Shown: positions 46,215-55,284 of the stretch, piece by piece
How the letters are laid out: every line of letters starts with the position of its first letter
How positions within the stretch are numbered: position 1 is the first letter of the stretch
NCBI RefSeq assembly: GCF_029433295.1
Contig: NZ_JAQTHV010000004.1
Location: forward strand, 248,001-312,000
Source: Bifidobacterium sp. ESL0784
GTDB lineage: Bacteria > Actinomycetota > Actinomycetes > Actinomycetales > Bifidobacteriaceae
Length of the DNA: 64,000 nt
Direction of reading: 5' to 3'
Position numbers and translations under genes: made by a program
The notes under the pieces: generated by a model
Database searches by the model: none
The model's input: the letters and a program-made list of their open reading frames with translations, nothing else
Told to the model about the DNA's origin: nothing

Positions 46215-47225
46215 CTATCTGGTTCTGGTCTTCATTGGCTTAGGCATCGTCCGGGCCGAACCTCGGACCCGTTCGGCCGCACGCGACCTGATTCCATGCA
46301 CGGTCTCGGCCTTCGTCTTCACATGATGCGGGCTGCCCGCTTTCGCGTCGTCGCCCCGGCCGGTTCCGGGCCGCGCCGTTTTGGGCTTGACACCCTGTTG
46401 CGGCTTCGTAGCCTCTAGCGGCCCGTCGGGAGGAAAGAACCGGTCCCAGTCCAGACCCGGGGTGCGGTCGGTCAGACGTTCGATTAGCCCGGCGACCCTC
46501 CGGGCCTCGCCGCGCGGATAGAAGAACCGCTGCAGGCCTTCTCCGGTCGTCTCCTGTCTGAAGGGAATTGATTCGCGTTCCAGATTGGCCGCGATGATGG
46601 AGGCGTCCGCGTCCCATGCCACCGTTCTGAAATCAAAGCACGGGTTGTCAACAGATTCCGGATTCCAAGGCTCGCGAGGATGTCCGGCCTCTTTCGCGTT
46701 TTCCTGCTTTTGTGTTTCCTCGGAGCGATGCTCTTCGCTTTGATGGCGGGCTGCCTGTTGCCGGCTTGCTTCTTCGTTTCTCGCTGCCGTCTCGGATTGG
46801 CCCTGTTCGTGTTCCTGCTCGTATTGGCGGGCGGCGATGTCCAATCCGACGACGACCTTCTCGACCGCGTGGCGCACCTCGTCGGTGTCACGGCCCGCGA
46901 AATGCAGGTACACGCTCCCGGTCTTCCGGTCGCGCTCGATATGGAACGCGATGCCGGCCCGTTTCAACTGGCGGGCCAGGCTGCGCTCCCGACCGGCCTC
47001 GACCTCCACGACCTTCAACGGCTCGCGCGTCCTGTTCAGATCCCTGACCGACACGCTGCCCGAGTTGTGCCGCGCCTCATGCACCCTCCCGTGTGCAAGC
47101 CTGACACCAGCGCCAAGCCGGCCCAGCGACCATGCCACGCCACGGCCCGACAATTCGAGAACAACGCGCGCGCCGCCCTCGAACACCCTCAGCGCATAGT
47201 CCTGCGCCTGATCCTCAGCCGGCAT
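46215..47225 (-). CDS. PcfB-like DUF3801 relaxosome accessory protein
   Basis: A 336-aa protein with LARQLKRAGIAFHIERDRKTGSVYLHFAGRDTDEVRHAVEK, described here by its SLARQLKRAGI and FAGRDTDEV parts. This matches the DUF3801/PcfB pattern of Gram-positive conjugative elements. A related shorter segment recurs later (WDADASIIAANLERESIPF), then a basic tail. PcfB links relaxase and coupling protein. ATG 47225 has GGGAGG five bases upstream; the adjacent GTG is too close. Confidence 0.7.
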   Translation of the reverse strand: MPAEDQAQDYALRVFEGGARVVLELSGRGVAWSLGRLGAGVRLAHGRVHEARHNSGSVSVRDLNRTREPLKVVEVEAGRERSLARQLKRAGIAFHIERDRKTGSVYLHFAGRDTDEVRHAVEKVVVGLDIAARQYEQEHEQGQSETAARNEEASRQQAARHQSEEHRSEETQKQENAKEAGHPREPWNPESVDNPCFDFRTVAWDADASIIAANLERESIPFRQETTGEGLQRFFYPRGEARRVAGLIERLTDRTPGLDWDRFFPPDGPLEATKPQQGVKPKTARPGTGRGDDAKAGSPHHVKTKAETVHGIRSRAAERVRGSARTMPKPMKTRTR

Positions 47226-47272
47226 CACAGCCTCCCGCCCTCAAATGATGGCGGGAATGCCCCGCCACCCAC

Positions 47273-48703
47273 TCAGGTTGCCCGACGTCGGGGCCGGTTT
47301 GGACGGACGGGACCGTCGCCATGGCTTCCGGCCTTCCGGTCGCGTTCCAGTATCCGTCGCAACGCCAGCGCCTCGTCAGCGTTGGCGCCGGTGGTCTTGC
47401 ACACCGCGTCCAGCTCCCGTTCTAAGCGTTCGGTCGAATCGCCCTGGTCACGGGCCACGGCGATGGCGACTACCAGCTCGCGCATCCTCGCCTCACCGGA
47501 TTCGACCTTCCCGGTCAGCCGGTCGAACGCCTCCCTGCGTGTGGTGTGGTGGTCGACCACCCGGCTGATGGCCTGCAATTCGTCCAAGCTCTCGCGTAAC
47601 CGGTCGCAGGCCAATGCGGTGGCGATTGCCCGGCCGCCCAGCCCGCGCAGGTCACTGGGGAAGAGCCGTCGGCGGGCGTAATCCTCCAACCGCACCTTCG
47701 GCTTTGCGAACCATTCGTACAGCCCGTCACAGTCGACCGTCTGCGCATAGATGCCATCGGGACCGGTGAGCACCTGCCGTACATCCCGTGCGAGGTAGGC
47801 GCGGAACGTACGGCCGTCCCGCACAATCCGATTCGCGGGAATCGCGAGCATCAGCTTCCGCCCAGAGCCGGGCAGCCACACCCGCACGCCCATGGCATCA
47901 CGATTGGCGACAAGGGTGCGGTCGAACGCGAACATGTTCATCGTCCTCCGGCCGATCCGGCCCATCACCTCCTGCTCGCCGCAGCCCACTCCCAGCCGCA
48001 CATCCCGGAACCTCCGCCCCGATGCCGCGGCCGTGTAGGTCAGATGCCGGCCACGCACCGACACATCCACACCCAGACCTGAAAGCAGAGAACGGAAGTC
48101 ATCGAAACCGTGCGCCTCCTGGCAGGCCCGGCCGATCGCGGTGCGCACCATGTCCTTGACGTTCCGCCCGTCCGCGCTGGCGTTCAGCTCACCGATCTGC
48201 GGCGCCGGATGCCTGACCGGCTTGGGCGCGATGGTGTGCAGCCCGTTCTCACGGCACAGCCGGTCGCTGGCCTCCCGCCACCGGCCGAGGACCTTGTAGG
48301 GTTTCAGATTACGGTGGGTCAGATTGCTGTTCGGGCACAGCAGGATGTGGTTGTGGATATGGTGCCGGTCGGTGTGGGTCGCGATGGTGAAGTCGTACTC
48401 CTCGCCGACGATCTCGTGGACGAACCGGATGCCCAGGCTGTGCGCCTGCTCCGGCGTGATATCGTCCTCGGGGTCGAAGCTCTGGATGATATGCTCCGCC
48501 AGCACCGCGCCCTTCCGGCCCGCACCGCCCTTCGCCCGGCCGATGTTGCGCAGATACACGTCGGCGATGCCCTGCGCATCGTCCACTTGGCGGCCGGTCG
48601 TGGTGCTCACCAGCCGGTAGCCGTCCGTCTTCTCCGGGTTCGTGATATACCTGACCGCCTTCGCCAGCGTCGACTTGACCTGACCCACCTTCACCACAGC
48701 CAT
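47273..48703 (-). CDS. MobP/VirD2-type conjugative relaxase
   Basis: A 476-aa protein with an N-terminal relaxase domain. Motif I is near KAVRYITNPEKT and contains Tyr19 and nearby tyrosines. The metal-binding three-His motif HTDRHHIHNHILLC is near residue 110, followed by the CRENGL helix. It would nick oriT and stay covalently bound to the DNA 5' end. The C-terminal half includes predicted helices rich in Arg and Glu. It directly follows mobC and uses GGGGAGG about 12 bases upstream. Confidence 0.9.
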   Translation of the reverse strand: MAVVKVGQVKSTLAKAVRYITNPEKTDGYRLVSTTTGRQVDDAQGIADVYLRNIGRAKGGAGRKGAVLAEHIIQSFDPEDDITPEQAHSLGIRFVHEIVGEEYDFTIATHTDRHHIHNHILLCPNSNLTHRNLKPYKVLGRWREASDRLCRENGLHTIAPKPVRHPAPQIGELNASADGRNVKDMVRTAIGRACQEAHGFDDFRSLLSGLGVDVSVRGRHLTYTAAASGRRFRDVRLGVGCGEQEVMGRIGRRTMNMFAFDRTLVANRDAMGVRVWLPGSGRKLMLAIPANRIVRDGRTFRAYLARDVRQVLTGPDGIYAQTVDCDGLYEWFAKPKVRLEDYARRRLFPSDLRGLGGRAIATALACDRLRESLDELQAISRVVDHHTTRREAFDRLTGKVESGEARMRELVVAIAVARDQGDSTERLERELDAVCKTTGANADEALALRRILERDRKAGSHGDGPVRPNRPRRRAT

Positions 48704-48705
48704 GC

Positions 48706-49104
48706 TCAGCTGAGCCTCCCCGGGTCAGGCAGCCCGGCGCTTACCGTGTCCCGCATCAGGGAGAGCAGGCCCACGGCCTCTTTCAGGAGCCGCTGCGTCT
48801 CGATGATCTCCGCGTACTCCGCACGCCGGCGGATATTGACCGTGTGGGCGATCTGGTTGATGTTCCCTCCGATATGCGCCAGCTGGACTGCTATGTCATC
48901 CAAACCGGGCGGCACCAGCAGGGTCACCGAACGGCCCGTCATGATCCGGCTGCGTGCGAACCGGGTCCAGCCCACCGTCTCCAAGCCCGCTTTCACGCGC
49001 TGTCGGTTCTCCGTCACTTGGGAGTCGCGAACATAGTGCCACTCCTGTTCCGAGAACGTGACGACCTTGCGGACTGGTCGTGTGCGGTTGCCCTGCCATG
49101 CCAT
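48706..49104 (-). CDS. mobC: MobC-family mobilisation protein
   Basis: A 132-aa protein starting MAWQGNRTRPVRKVVTFSEQEW, with the MobC C-terminal motif IGGNINQIAHTVNIRR. MobC helps the relaxase open oriT. I chose ATG 49104 because AGGAGCC precedes it; an earlier in-frame codon at 49191 lies in the palindromic oriT region. The relaxase gene begins within 5 bases of its stop. Confidence 0.87.
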   Translation of the reverse strand: MAWQGNRTRPVRKVVTFSEQEWHYVRDSQVTENRQRVKAGLETVGWTRFARSRIMTGRSVTLLVPPGLDDIAVQLAHIGGNINQIAHTVNIRRRAEYAEIIETQRLLKEAVGLLSLMRDTVSAGLPDPGRLS

Positions 49105-49176
49105 GGGCTGGCTCCTTCCTGGTATCGGGTGCGGGTGTCCCGCCTTGCCGCCATCGCCCGGAGGTGCTGGCGGCCG

Positions 49177-49257
49177 CCGGTGTACGTACACCGGTTATGC
49201 TTGCTACGACAAAACCACCCCGTAAACGGGAACCCCATATCTTTGGGGAAGTCCCGT
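49177..49257. other. Candidate oriT
   Basis: Upstream of mobC lie an 18-bp perfect palindrome CCGGTGTACGTACACCGG (49177-49194), the segment CTTGCTACGACAAAACC (from 49199) and a nested hairpin. In the hairpin ACGGGA (49226-49231) pairs with TCCCGT (49252-49257) and CCCCA (49233-49237) pairs with TGGGG (49244-49248). Origins of transfer usually sit just upstream of mobC/relaxase operons and contain such repeats. The nick site is not known. Confidence 0.55.
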
Positions 49258-49454
49258 AGGCCAGTCTTGTTCCCTTTCGCTGAAGTTCGGACGGATTGCT
49301 ATTTTTCCCGAATCCCTGTTGTGCTGTTCCGGCTTCGGATGGCCGATGAATCCCGTGTTTCGTCCTGCCTTTGGTCTGCTTTGTCCGTCCGTGGACGCGT
49401 TGTTTTCCGGTTTGATGGCAGGGTCCTATTCCGAAACAAGCAAGGGGAGCGGGA

Positions 49455-49832
49455 ATGCCGAAACCTTCGGAGAGAAGCAAAAGAATGCGCCAGCTGGCCG
49501 ACGAGGCCGTGGACGCGGAACTCGCCGGGCTGAAAGCCAAACGCGAACGGCTGCGCGCCATAGCGGATGGGCTCGGCCAATGGCGCGACCAGTCGCAACA
49601 CATACGACAACTTGCACAGGAACTGGAAGCGGAATGCGGCGTCAGCAAAACCCGACTCGCCCGCATCCTCGGCATCAGGCCACGAGAGACGACCGTTATC
49701 TGGCCGGCCTCGAACGACAAGAAAAAACCTGCGGAAGAAGACCTTGCGGAAAGCCAAACTGAGCGGCTTGACGGCGGTGAAACTCAGCCTGCAACGCCGA
49801 TGGCCGACGTGCCTTTGCCTGCCGCCCGCTGA
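49455..49832 (+). CDS. Small charged helical protein
   Basis: A 125-aa protein with a predicted coiled coil (about residues 10-60), a possible HTH (CGVSKTRLARILGI) and a polar tail. GGGGAGCGGG precedes the ATG. It is divergent from mobC and its stop overlaps the next start. It could be an oriT-region or transcription regulator, but I recognise no family. Confidence 0.55.
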   Translation: MPKPSERSKRMRQLADEAVDAELAGLKAKRERLRAIADGLGQWRDQSQHIRQLAQELEAECGVSKTRLARILGIRPRETTVIWPASNDKKKPAEEDLAESQTERLDGGETQPATPMADVPLPAAR

Positions 49833-50689
49833 TGTCGCGCGACAACACCTGGGACGCGCCAGAAAGCTACAGCCGGTGGATCGCCGATTCGGAGGAATGG
49901 ATCAGATGGCAACGCCAGCCGGGCCACACCGGGCGCAAACCGCCACTCACCGAGGAACAACGGCGACAGCACCGGGAACAAGCCAAAAGATGGCGGGACA
50001 AACACCGAGAACACATACGCGAACGCGACCGGCGGCGCTACGCCGAAGACCCCGAGTACCGGGAACGCAGACGGGCCGCCCACCGCGCCTACTACCAAGC
50101 CCACCACGAACAACGCGCCAAGGAAAAACGCGAGCAACGTGCGTTGAAGAAACTGGGTCCGACCCCGGAGGAACGCGAGCGGGTCAGACAGCAGTACAAA
50201 CGTGACGCGCACGAACGCCGTGCGGCCGCCTATGCGAAGTGGAAACGGAATCTGGAAGCCGACCCCGAACGCATGGAACAGGTGCGCGAGAAGCGAAGGG
50301 AATACGCCCGCCGCTACCGGGCCGAACACCCCCTGACCCGAGAGCAGAAGGACCGGCGCAACGCCCGCGCCCGGCAACGGTTCGCCACCGACCCCGAATA
50401 CCGGCAACACAGGCGTGAGATGGTACACAGGCAGCACATCGAACACCCCAAGACCCGCGAGCAGAAGGACCGCTACAACGCCCAGCACCGCCAACGATAC
50501 CGGGACGACCCGGAATACCGGCAACGTCATCGTGAGAGGATGCGTGTCTACAACGCCGAGCGCAGGAAGGAACAAGCCATAACGAAAACCACTGTGCGAA
50601 CGAACCCCGGTATGGGCGTCCCCGCAGCGAATCAGGCGCTTCGCAGCGCACAGACCAGGAAACCCGGAAGAAGAATATCGAGAACGTGA
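49832..50689 (+). CDS. Arg-rich tandem-repeat protein
   Basis: A 285-aa, extremely basic protein made largely of degenerate 35-45-residue repeats. Each has a core like RYxxDPEYRxxRRE followed by HPxTREQKDR; at least four copies lie between about residues 65 and 245. It would be long-helical and nucleic-acid binding. Repeats of this style occur in phage HNH-type and structural proteins, but no HNH motif is seen. ATG 49832 overlaps the stop before it. The function is unknown. Confidence 0.6.
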   Translation: MSRDNTWDAPESYSRWIADSEEWIRWQRQPGHTGRKPPLTEEQRRQHREQAKRWRDKHREHIRERDRRRYAEDPEYRERRRAAHRAYYQAHHEQRAKEKREQRALKKLGPTPEERERVRQQYKRDAHERRAAAYAKWKRNLEADPERMEQVREKRREYARRYRAEHPLTREQKDRRNARARQRFATDPEYRQHRREMVHRQHIEHPKTREQKDRYNAQHRQRYRDDPEYRQRHRERMRVYNAERRKEQAITKTTVRTNPGMGVPAANQALRSAQTRKPGRRISRT

Positions 50690-50784
50690 CAACAAACAGG
50701 AACATTCGACCACAGGGGCGCGAACGTCGGATGGCATACACCATTCCCGGATACGCTGGAGCCGACATCACAAAAGGAGCGACA

Positions 50785-51234
50785 ATGATGAACGACAACC
50801 CCAATACTGAAACCAATGCCGGGACCGATATGACGGCCGAGGCCTACCGGCTCTCACTCGGCCTACCCGTCGAAACCCTAGCGGACCTGCTGGGTGCAGA
50901 TGTGAACCGCGTGCTCGACTGGGAGCAGGGGGACGAACCCGTTCCCGAAGAAACCATGGTCTGGTTGGGGGAGCGTCGCGCCGAACTCATCGACGAGATC
51001 CGTTCGTTCATGGCCGACGAACAGGAGATGAGAAAGTCGGGCGAAAGCGACCCGGAAACCGGCGGCTGGGACTTCACCCTCTACCAGGACGCAGCAGGAT
51101 TCAAAGCTGCAAACCAGCCCACCCACATCACCGACTGGCGTACATGGAACCAGGCCTACCTCATCATCGGCCTGCTCATGGAAGCCCTCGGCTACGACAT
51201 CACCTACCGGTATACCACAGGGATGAATAATTGA
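50785..51234 (+). CDS. Small HTH protein (DUF1870-like antitoxin/regulator)
   Basis: A 149-aa protein with a HTH of the type TAEAYRLSLGLPVETLADLLG then VNRVLDWEQGDEPVPEE. In it a helix-turn-helix is followed by the W-E-x-G turn of DUF1870/XRE proteins. The C-terminal half may form a small helical bundle. AGGAG precedes ATG 50785 (50788 is also possible). It may regulate the neighbouring cargo or be the antitoxin of a pair whose toxin I cannot identify. Confidence 0.5.
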   Translation: MMNDNPNTETNAGTDMTAEAYRLSLGLPVETLADLLGADVNRVLDWEQGDEPVPEETMVWLGERRAELIDEIRSFMADEQEMRKSGESDPETGGWDFTLYQDAAGFKAANQPTHITDWRTWNQAYLIIGLLMEALGYDITYRYTTGMNN

Positions 51235-51490
51235 TGAAAGAGATTTGCAAATCGTTGTAGAAACGTGTGCACGGTCATGATCTTTACGATTGTTGGAGTT
51301 TTTACCGATACCGTTATGTCAGCTAACAACCGGCGTAATATGGTTTATCGCTTTAAGGCAGCGTCCTGTTGGATTCGTGAATTGGTTTTCTTCCATTTAT
51401 TCTCTGTTGATTAGCATTGCTCCTTTGTTGCTAGTCTTATAGATAGGTTGTTAGCGGTTAGTTTTTGGTGCTGTTTCTAGGGGCTGGGAC
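51235..51490. other. AT-rich intergenic region upstream of the KAP NTPase gene
   Basis: 256 bp with no gene. GCTAACAACC (51322-51331) and GGTTGTTAGC (51446-51455) are a perfect 10-bp inverted pair 114 bp apart, possibly distant operator halves. Confidence 0.35.
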
Positions 51491-53494
51491 ATGATGCGGG
51501 GTAGCAAAAAAGTTGCGGTGGAACCGGAATCTTTGCGCATAAGCGACATCGATACGTCGGGGCAGGCGGAGGCTTTCGCAAAACGTATAGCTGGTGGCCA
51601 CAGGACCTTTTTTCTCCAAGGCAGTTGGGGTAGCGGCAAGACCGAATATCTGGAGAAGGTCAAAAAGACCGATGCAATGAAAGACTACAGATTCATCGAT
51701 CTTGCATTGTGGAAGCCGACGAACAGGAACACCTTGGCCCAGAACCTGTTCTCCGCGATTTTCCCTAGGCTCGCGAAAATCATTTACGGAACAGGTCTGG
51801 TTCTGCTTGTCTTCGCGGTCATCGGAGCCATCCTTTTGGCCCTGCAGGGGAGCGTCCCCGTATTGAAAAAACTGACCCCACTCACCCTGCCGGTGACGGT
51901 CATATCCGTGGTTCTGACGACTTTGCATGGATTCTTGAATAGCAGGTGGTTCGACACTGACCGCCTCCTGCTTGCGGTCTCGATCCGATCGCTGACGAGT
52001 CTACGGAAGCCGAAGGTGTTGGTCATCGACGATTTCGACCGTTTGGACGAAGGCCTTCAGAAAGAACTCTACACGCTCTTCAATGCCGTCCATGGCCATA
52101 CCGCAATCATATTCGTCGGCGACCAATGGAATCTCAAATCTCTTAAAGACAATTATCTGGGCAAGATCATCGACCAGAAAATCATGCTTCCCCTTCCATT
52201 GCAGTCCGGAAACGTCGCCCAGAGAATCAGCGAGGCGGTCGCTGAATTGCTGGGGAAGGACGTCGACCTGTCATCGGTGGAAACCATGTTCGTGTACGAA
52301 CATCGTACGGCCCGGGACGCGAACAGATTCCTTGCCTATGTGGAAGCCGAGTTCATCGGACAGGACAAGAAAGGCAGGGTCCAGCCTGACCAGGAACTTT
52401 TCATTATCTACCTGTACCTGTTCCATCCGCGTGAGTACGAGAAACTGTACTATGACCACTGGCTGCCCAAGAAAGATTCGAACGCCACCGATCCGGTAAC
52501 AGCCGGGTTGTTCAAAAACATGAAGGAAACCGATTCGAACGAGGCCAAGGAGGAGGCAGCGAAGCCATTAGTCGAACAATACATGGACTTCATGTTCCAG
52601 CCCAGAAACACGAACCCCACCGACTTCAGCAGCAATTCTTCGGCATACTTCATCAACGAGCTCGCCAACAAGCACGCTGTACTGCAACTCAGAGAGGTCA
52701 TCGACGACGAGCAGACACTCGCCAAGATGTTCGAGACTGATGATCTCACCCATTCCGCGGACTATGAGGAGTTCCTCGATTATGTGGACAGGATGGGGGA
52801 TGATGAATACTCCGCCGTCCAGAGCCGTATGGAGGCCAACGCGATATCTGTCATGCATTCGGAGGTGCGGCATGTGCCGAATCGGCTCGTGAAACTCATC
52901 TTCGGCAAAAGGCTGAAACAGACGACCAAGCGGTTCGCGGATTCCGATTTCAAGCAAATTCAGAAAATGGATGACGCATGTTTGCAGGCGTTCGAGTCCA
53001 TATTCGACGATGCCGAACGAAAAATCGGAATCACGGTCAGTCCGGCAGAGCGAATGTATTGCTATCGTTCCTGCCTGAACCTTTATGGAACAATATCGTC
53101 AATTGGCGGTGGCTTGGCCTTGACCACATCGGTAATCAATGAGCGTGGGGTCAGTCGATATTTCGATGCAGTCGCCAAAAGAATCGAGCAACGTAAGGAC
53201 TATGGCGATCGCCCATATGATGCGGAAGCCCTCATTGTCCAATTGGGTTTCCGGTTCTGGCTGGACGGGCCCATCAATCCTACGCAGCATCCCGATTTCC
53301 AATCGAAAGCGGAATCCATAGAGAAACTCGACCCTTCGGAATACCGGGCATTCTGGAAGGCATATCGGATTGAACCCACAAAACAGAATGAAAAGTACCT
53401 GCTACAGGGTGGGGCCGCGCTTGAGTTTGATTATGATACCCAGCCCTATGAGGCACACGTACTCGACCGGCTTATACAAGAACGGGATGAGTGA
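51491..53494 (+). CDS. KAP-family P-loop NTPase with membrane helices
   Basis: A 667-aa protein with Walker A GSWGSGKT (44-51), two membrane helices inserted before Walker B (about 97-118 and 130-148), and Walker B KVLVIDDFDRLDE (about 174-186). Insertion of helices between the Walker motifs defines the KAP family of STAND-like NTPases, which includes the phage-exclusion protein PifA. The large C-terminal part is acidic and of unknown fold. ATG 51491 or 51494 follows GGGGCTGGG. Context next to restriction genes suggests phage exclusion. Confidence 0.8.
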   Translation: MMRGSKKVAVEPESLRISDIDTSGQAEAFAKRIAGGHRTFFLQGSWGSGKTEYLEKVKKTDAMKDYRFIDLALWKPTNRNTLAQNLFSAIFPRLAKIIYGTGLVLLVFAVIGAILLALQGSVPVLKKLTPLTLPVTVISVVLTTLHGFLNSRWFDTDRLLLAVSIRSLTSLRKPKVLVIDDFDRLDEGLQKELYTLFNAVHGHTAIIFVGDQWNLKSLKDNYLGKIIDQKIMLPLPLQSGNVAQRISEAVAELLGKDVDLSSVETMFVYEHRTARDANRFLAYVEAEFIGQDKKGRVQPDQELFIIYLYLFHPREYEKLYYDHWLPKKDSNATDPVTAGLFKNMKETDSNEAKEEAAKPLVEQYMDFMFQPRNTNPTDFSSNSSAYFINELANKHAVLQLREVIDDEQTLAKMFETDDLTHSADYEEFLDYVDRMGDDEYSAVQSRMEANAISVMHSEVRHVPNRLVKLIFGKRLKQTTKRFADSDFKQIQKMDDACLQAFESIFDDAERKIGITVSPAERMYCYRSCLNLYGTISSIGGGLALTTSVINERGVSRYFDAVAKRIEQRKDYGDRPYDAEALIVQLGFRFWLDGPINPTQHPDFQSKAESIEKLDPSEYRAFWKAYRIEPTKQNEKYLLQGGAALEFDYDTQPYEAHVLDRLIQERDE

Positions 53495-53513
53495 GGTCGG
53501 AGTGCAACGGCGT

Positions 53514-54005
53514 TCAACGGATATACGCGGCCTGTGAAGTTCGTTCGTTGGCGGCAGCCCGGTCTGCGATGTTTTCGGTTTTGGTTTCTTTGAGTTTGTT
53601 GTTGTAGGTGCTGATTTTGTGGGCGAGGAATTCGCGTTGTGCTTGGGTTTGTCTGATGCGTTCGGCGAGCAGTTGGTCCTGGTGGTGGAGCATGGCGAGG
53701 CGTTCGGGGATGGTGGCGTCGCCCTGGGCGCGCAGGCGGGAGTATCGTTCGATGGCGCGCAGGGGCATGCCGGTGCCGAGCAGGCGCTGCACGAACGCGA
53801 TCCATTCGAGGTCGTGGCGGGTGTAGGCGCGGTGGCCTTCCGGGTCGCGGCGCGGGGCGAGGATGCCGCGCCGTTCGTAGTACCTGAGCGTGGGGACAGG
53901 CAGCCCGGTGAGCCGGGAGACGTCGCTGATGCGCAGCGTCGCCGAGTCGCTCTCTTCCTCCAGTGTTTCGTGTTCCGGGTGTGTCGTCGTTTTGCGTTGA
54001 ACCAT
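53514..54005 (-). CDS. MerR-family regulator
   Basis: A 163-aa protein with the MerR N-terminal HTH and wing (LRISDVSRLTGLPVPTLRYYERRGIL, then HRAYTRHDLEWIAFV) and a coiled-coil dimer helix. It is divergent from the CMD gene and probably regulates it. No metal-binding cysteines are present, so it belongs to the organic-ligand or stress branch. Confidence 0.85.
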   Translation of the reverse strand: MVQRKTTTHPEHETLEEESDSATLRISDVSRLTGLPVPTLRYYERRGILAPRRDPEGHRAYTRHDLEWIAFVQRLLGTGMPLRAIERYSRLRAQGDATIPERLAMLHHQDQLLAERIRQTQAQREFLAHKISTYNNKLKETKTENIADRAAANERTSQAAYIR

Positions 54006-54062
54006 GGTTCATAGCCTAGCGTGGTGCCTGCCGGCGCGGACGCGTCCGGCGGAAAGGAACAC

Positions 54063-54464
54063 ATGGAGCAGCAGATGGATGAGTCGAGGTTCGAGAAGGG
54101 GTCGCGCGCGCTGGCCGCGATCGACGGGCGCGGGGGACGCGAGGTGGTCGACTCGCTGGCCGGCATCGCGCCCGACCTGGGACGCTGGGTCGTGGAGTTC
54201 GTGTTCGGCGACGTGTACGCGCGCCCGGGCCTGGACGCCCGCCAGCGGGAGCTGGTGACGCTGGGCAGCTTGGTCACGCAGGGCGACACGGTCCCGGAGT
54301 TGAAGGTCCACATCGCCGCGGCCCTGCACGTGGGACTGACCCGGGAGCAGGTCGTCGAGGTGATCCTGCAGTGCGTCCCGTACGTCGGGTTCCCGAGGAC
54401 CATCAACGCCGTCGGCGTCGCCCGCGAGGTCTTCGACCGGGAGGACCGGGAACACGACGACTGA
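54063..54464 (+). CDS. Carboxymuconolactone decarboxylase-family protein
   Basis: A 133-aa helical protein with RQRELVTLGSLVTQGD, ELKVHIAAALHVGLTREQVVEVILQ and PRTINA, the CMD pattern shared by gamma-carboxymuconolactone decarboxylases and AhpD-like proteins. The CxxC of AhpD is absent, so the decarboxylase or isomerase type is more likely. AAGGAA precedes ATG 54063. MerR-CMD pairs are common and often respond to oxidative or aromatic compounds. Confidence 0.8.
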   Translation: MEQQMDESRFEKGSRALAAIDGRGGREVVDSLAGIAPDLGRWVVEFVFGDVYARPGLDARQRELVTLGSLVTQGDTVPELKVHIAAALHVGLTREQVVEVILQCVPYVGFPRTINAVGVAREVFDREDREHDD

Positions 54465-54507
54465 CCGCGACACGGATGAAAGGGCGGTCCGCGAGCTCGC
54501 CCGGCTG

Positions 54508-55188
54508 GTGCGTGAGAGCCGTCATGTCGCGGCGTTCACGGGCGCAGGCGCGTCGGCGGATGCCGGCATCCCAGACCTCGCCGGCATCAACCGGATCCTG
54601 CGGGCGGAGGGGTTCCATGGCGGGGTGTTCGGCATGCTCGACCCCGCGTTCGTCCGACGCGACCCCGGGACGTTCTACCGGCTCTACCGGCAGACGTTCC
54701 TCAAACCGAATGTCCGGCCGGACGCCGCCCACCGGTTCCTCGCCCGCCTGGAACGGGAGGGCCGGCTGGACGGGGTGGCGACCATGAACATCGACTGCCT
54801 GCACCAACAGGCCGGTGGCCGCCACGTGTGCGAGTACTGGGGCGACATGCGCCTCAACCACTGCGCCGCCTGCGGACGGGCCTGCGACTGGGGCCGCGAC
54901 ACCGGCACCGGCATACACCATTGCAGCTCCTGCGGCGGGACCGTGGTCCCCGACTTTATCACCCGCAGGCTCGCCACCTACCCCGAACAGGTCGCCGCGG
55001 GCCGGCGGCTGATCGCCGGCTGCGACCTGCTCATCGTCATCGGCACCCAGACCATCCCCACGCCACCACACGGCACCCCGGTCGTCCACGTCGACCTCAA
55101 ACCACACCCGCCCGCACCCGGCCTGATCCGAATACAAGGCAGGGCCGACGACGTGTTCACCAAACTCGATGCCATATATCAGTCATGA
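54508..55188 (+). CDS. Sir2-family NAD-dependent deacylase (start uncertain)
   Basis: A sirtuin of about 226 aa: FTGAGASADAGIP (NAD binding), MNIDCLHQQAGG (catalytic His), two CxxC zinc pairs (CAACGRAC... and CSSCGG) and VIGTQTIPTPP. GTG 54508 is the first usable start, but the same frame is open upstream and reads DERAVRELARLVRE, a helix that sirtuins normally have. Translation may begin at a non-standard codon or by coupling from the CMD gene. Classical sirtuins deacylate lysines. Confidence 0.75.
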   Translation: MRESRHVAAFTGAGASADAGIPDLAGINRILRAEGFHGGVFGMLDPAFVRRDPGTFYRLYRQTFLKPNVRPDAAHRFLARLEREGRLDGVATMNIDCLHQQAGGRHVCEYWGDMRLNHCAACGRACDWGRDTGTGIHHCSSCGGTVVPDFITRRLATYPEQVAAGRRLIAGCDLLIVIGTQTIPTPPHGTPVVHVDLKPHPPAPGLIRIQGRADDVFTKLDAIYQS

Positions 55189-55284
55189 TTGCCCGATGAG
55201 ATCACCTGTCAAGGTTAGAAAGCGGACAGGGCGTTGCACCTCTATACGGAACTTGAACTTTGCGATGGCGATGCTGAGTGAAAC

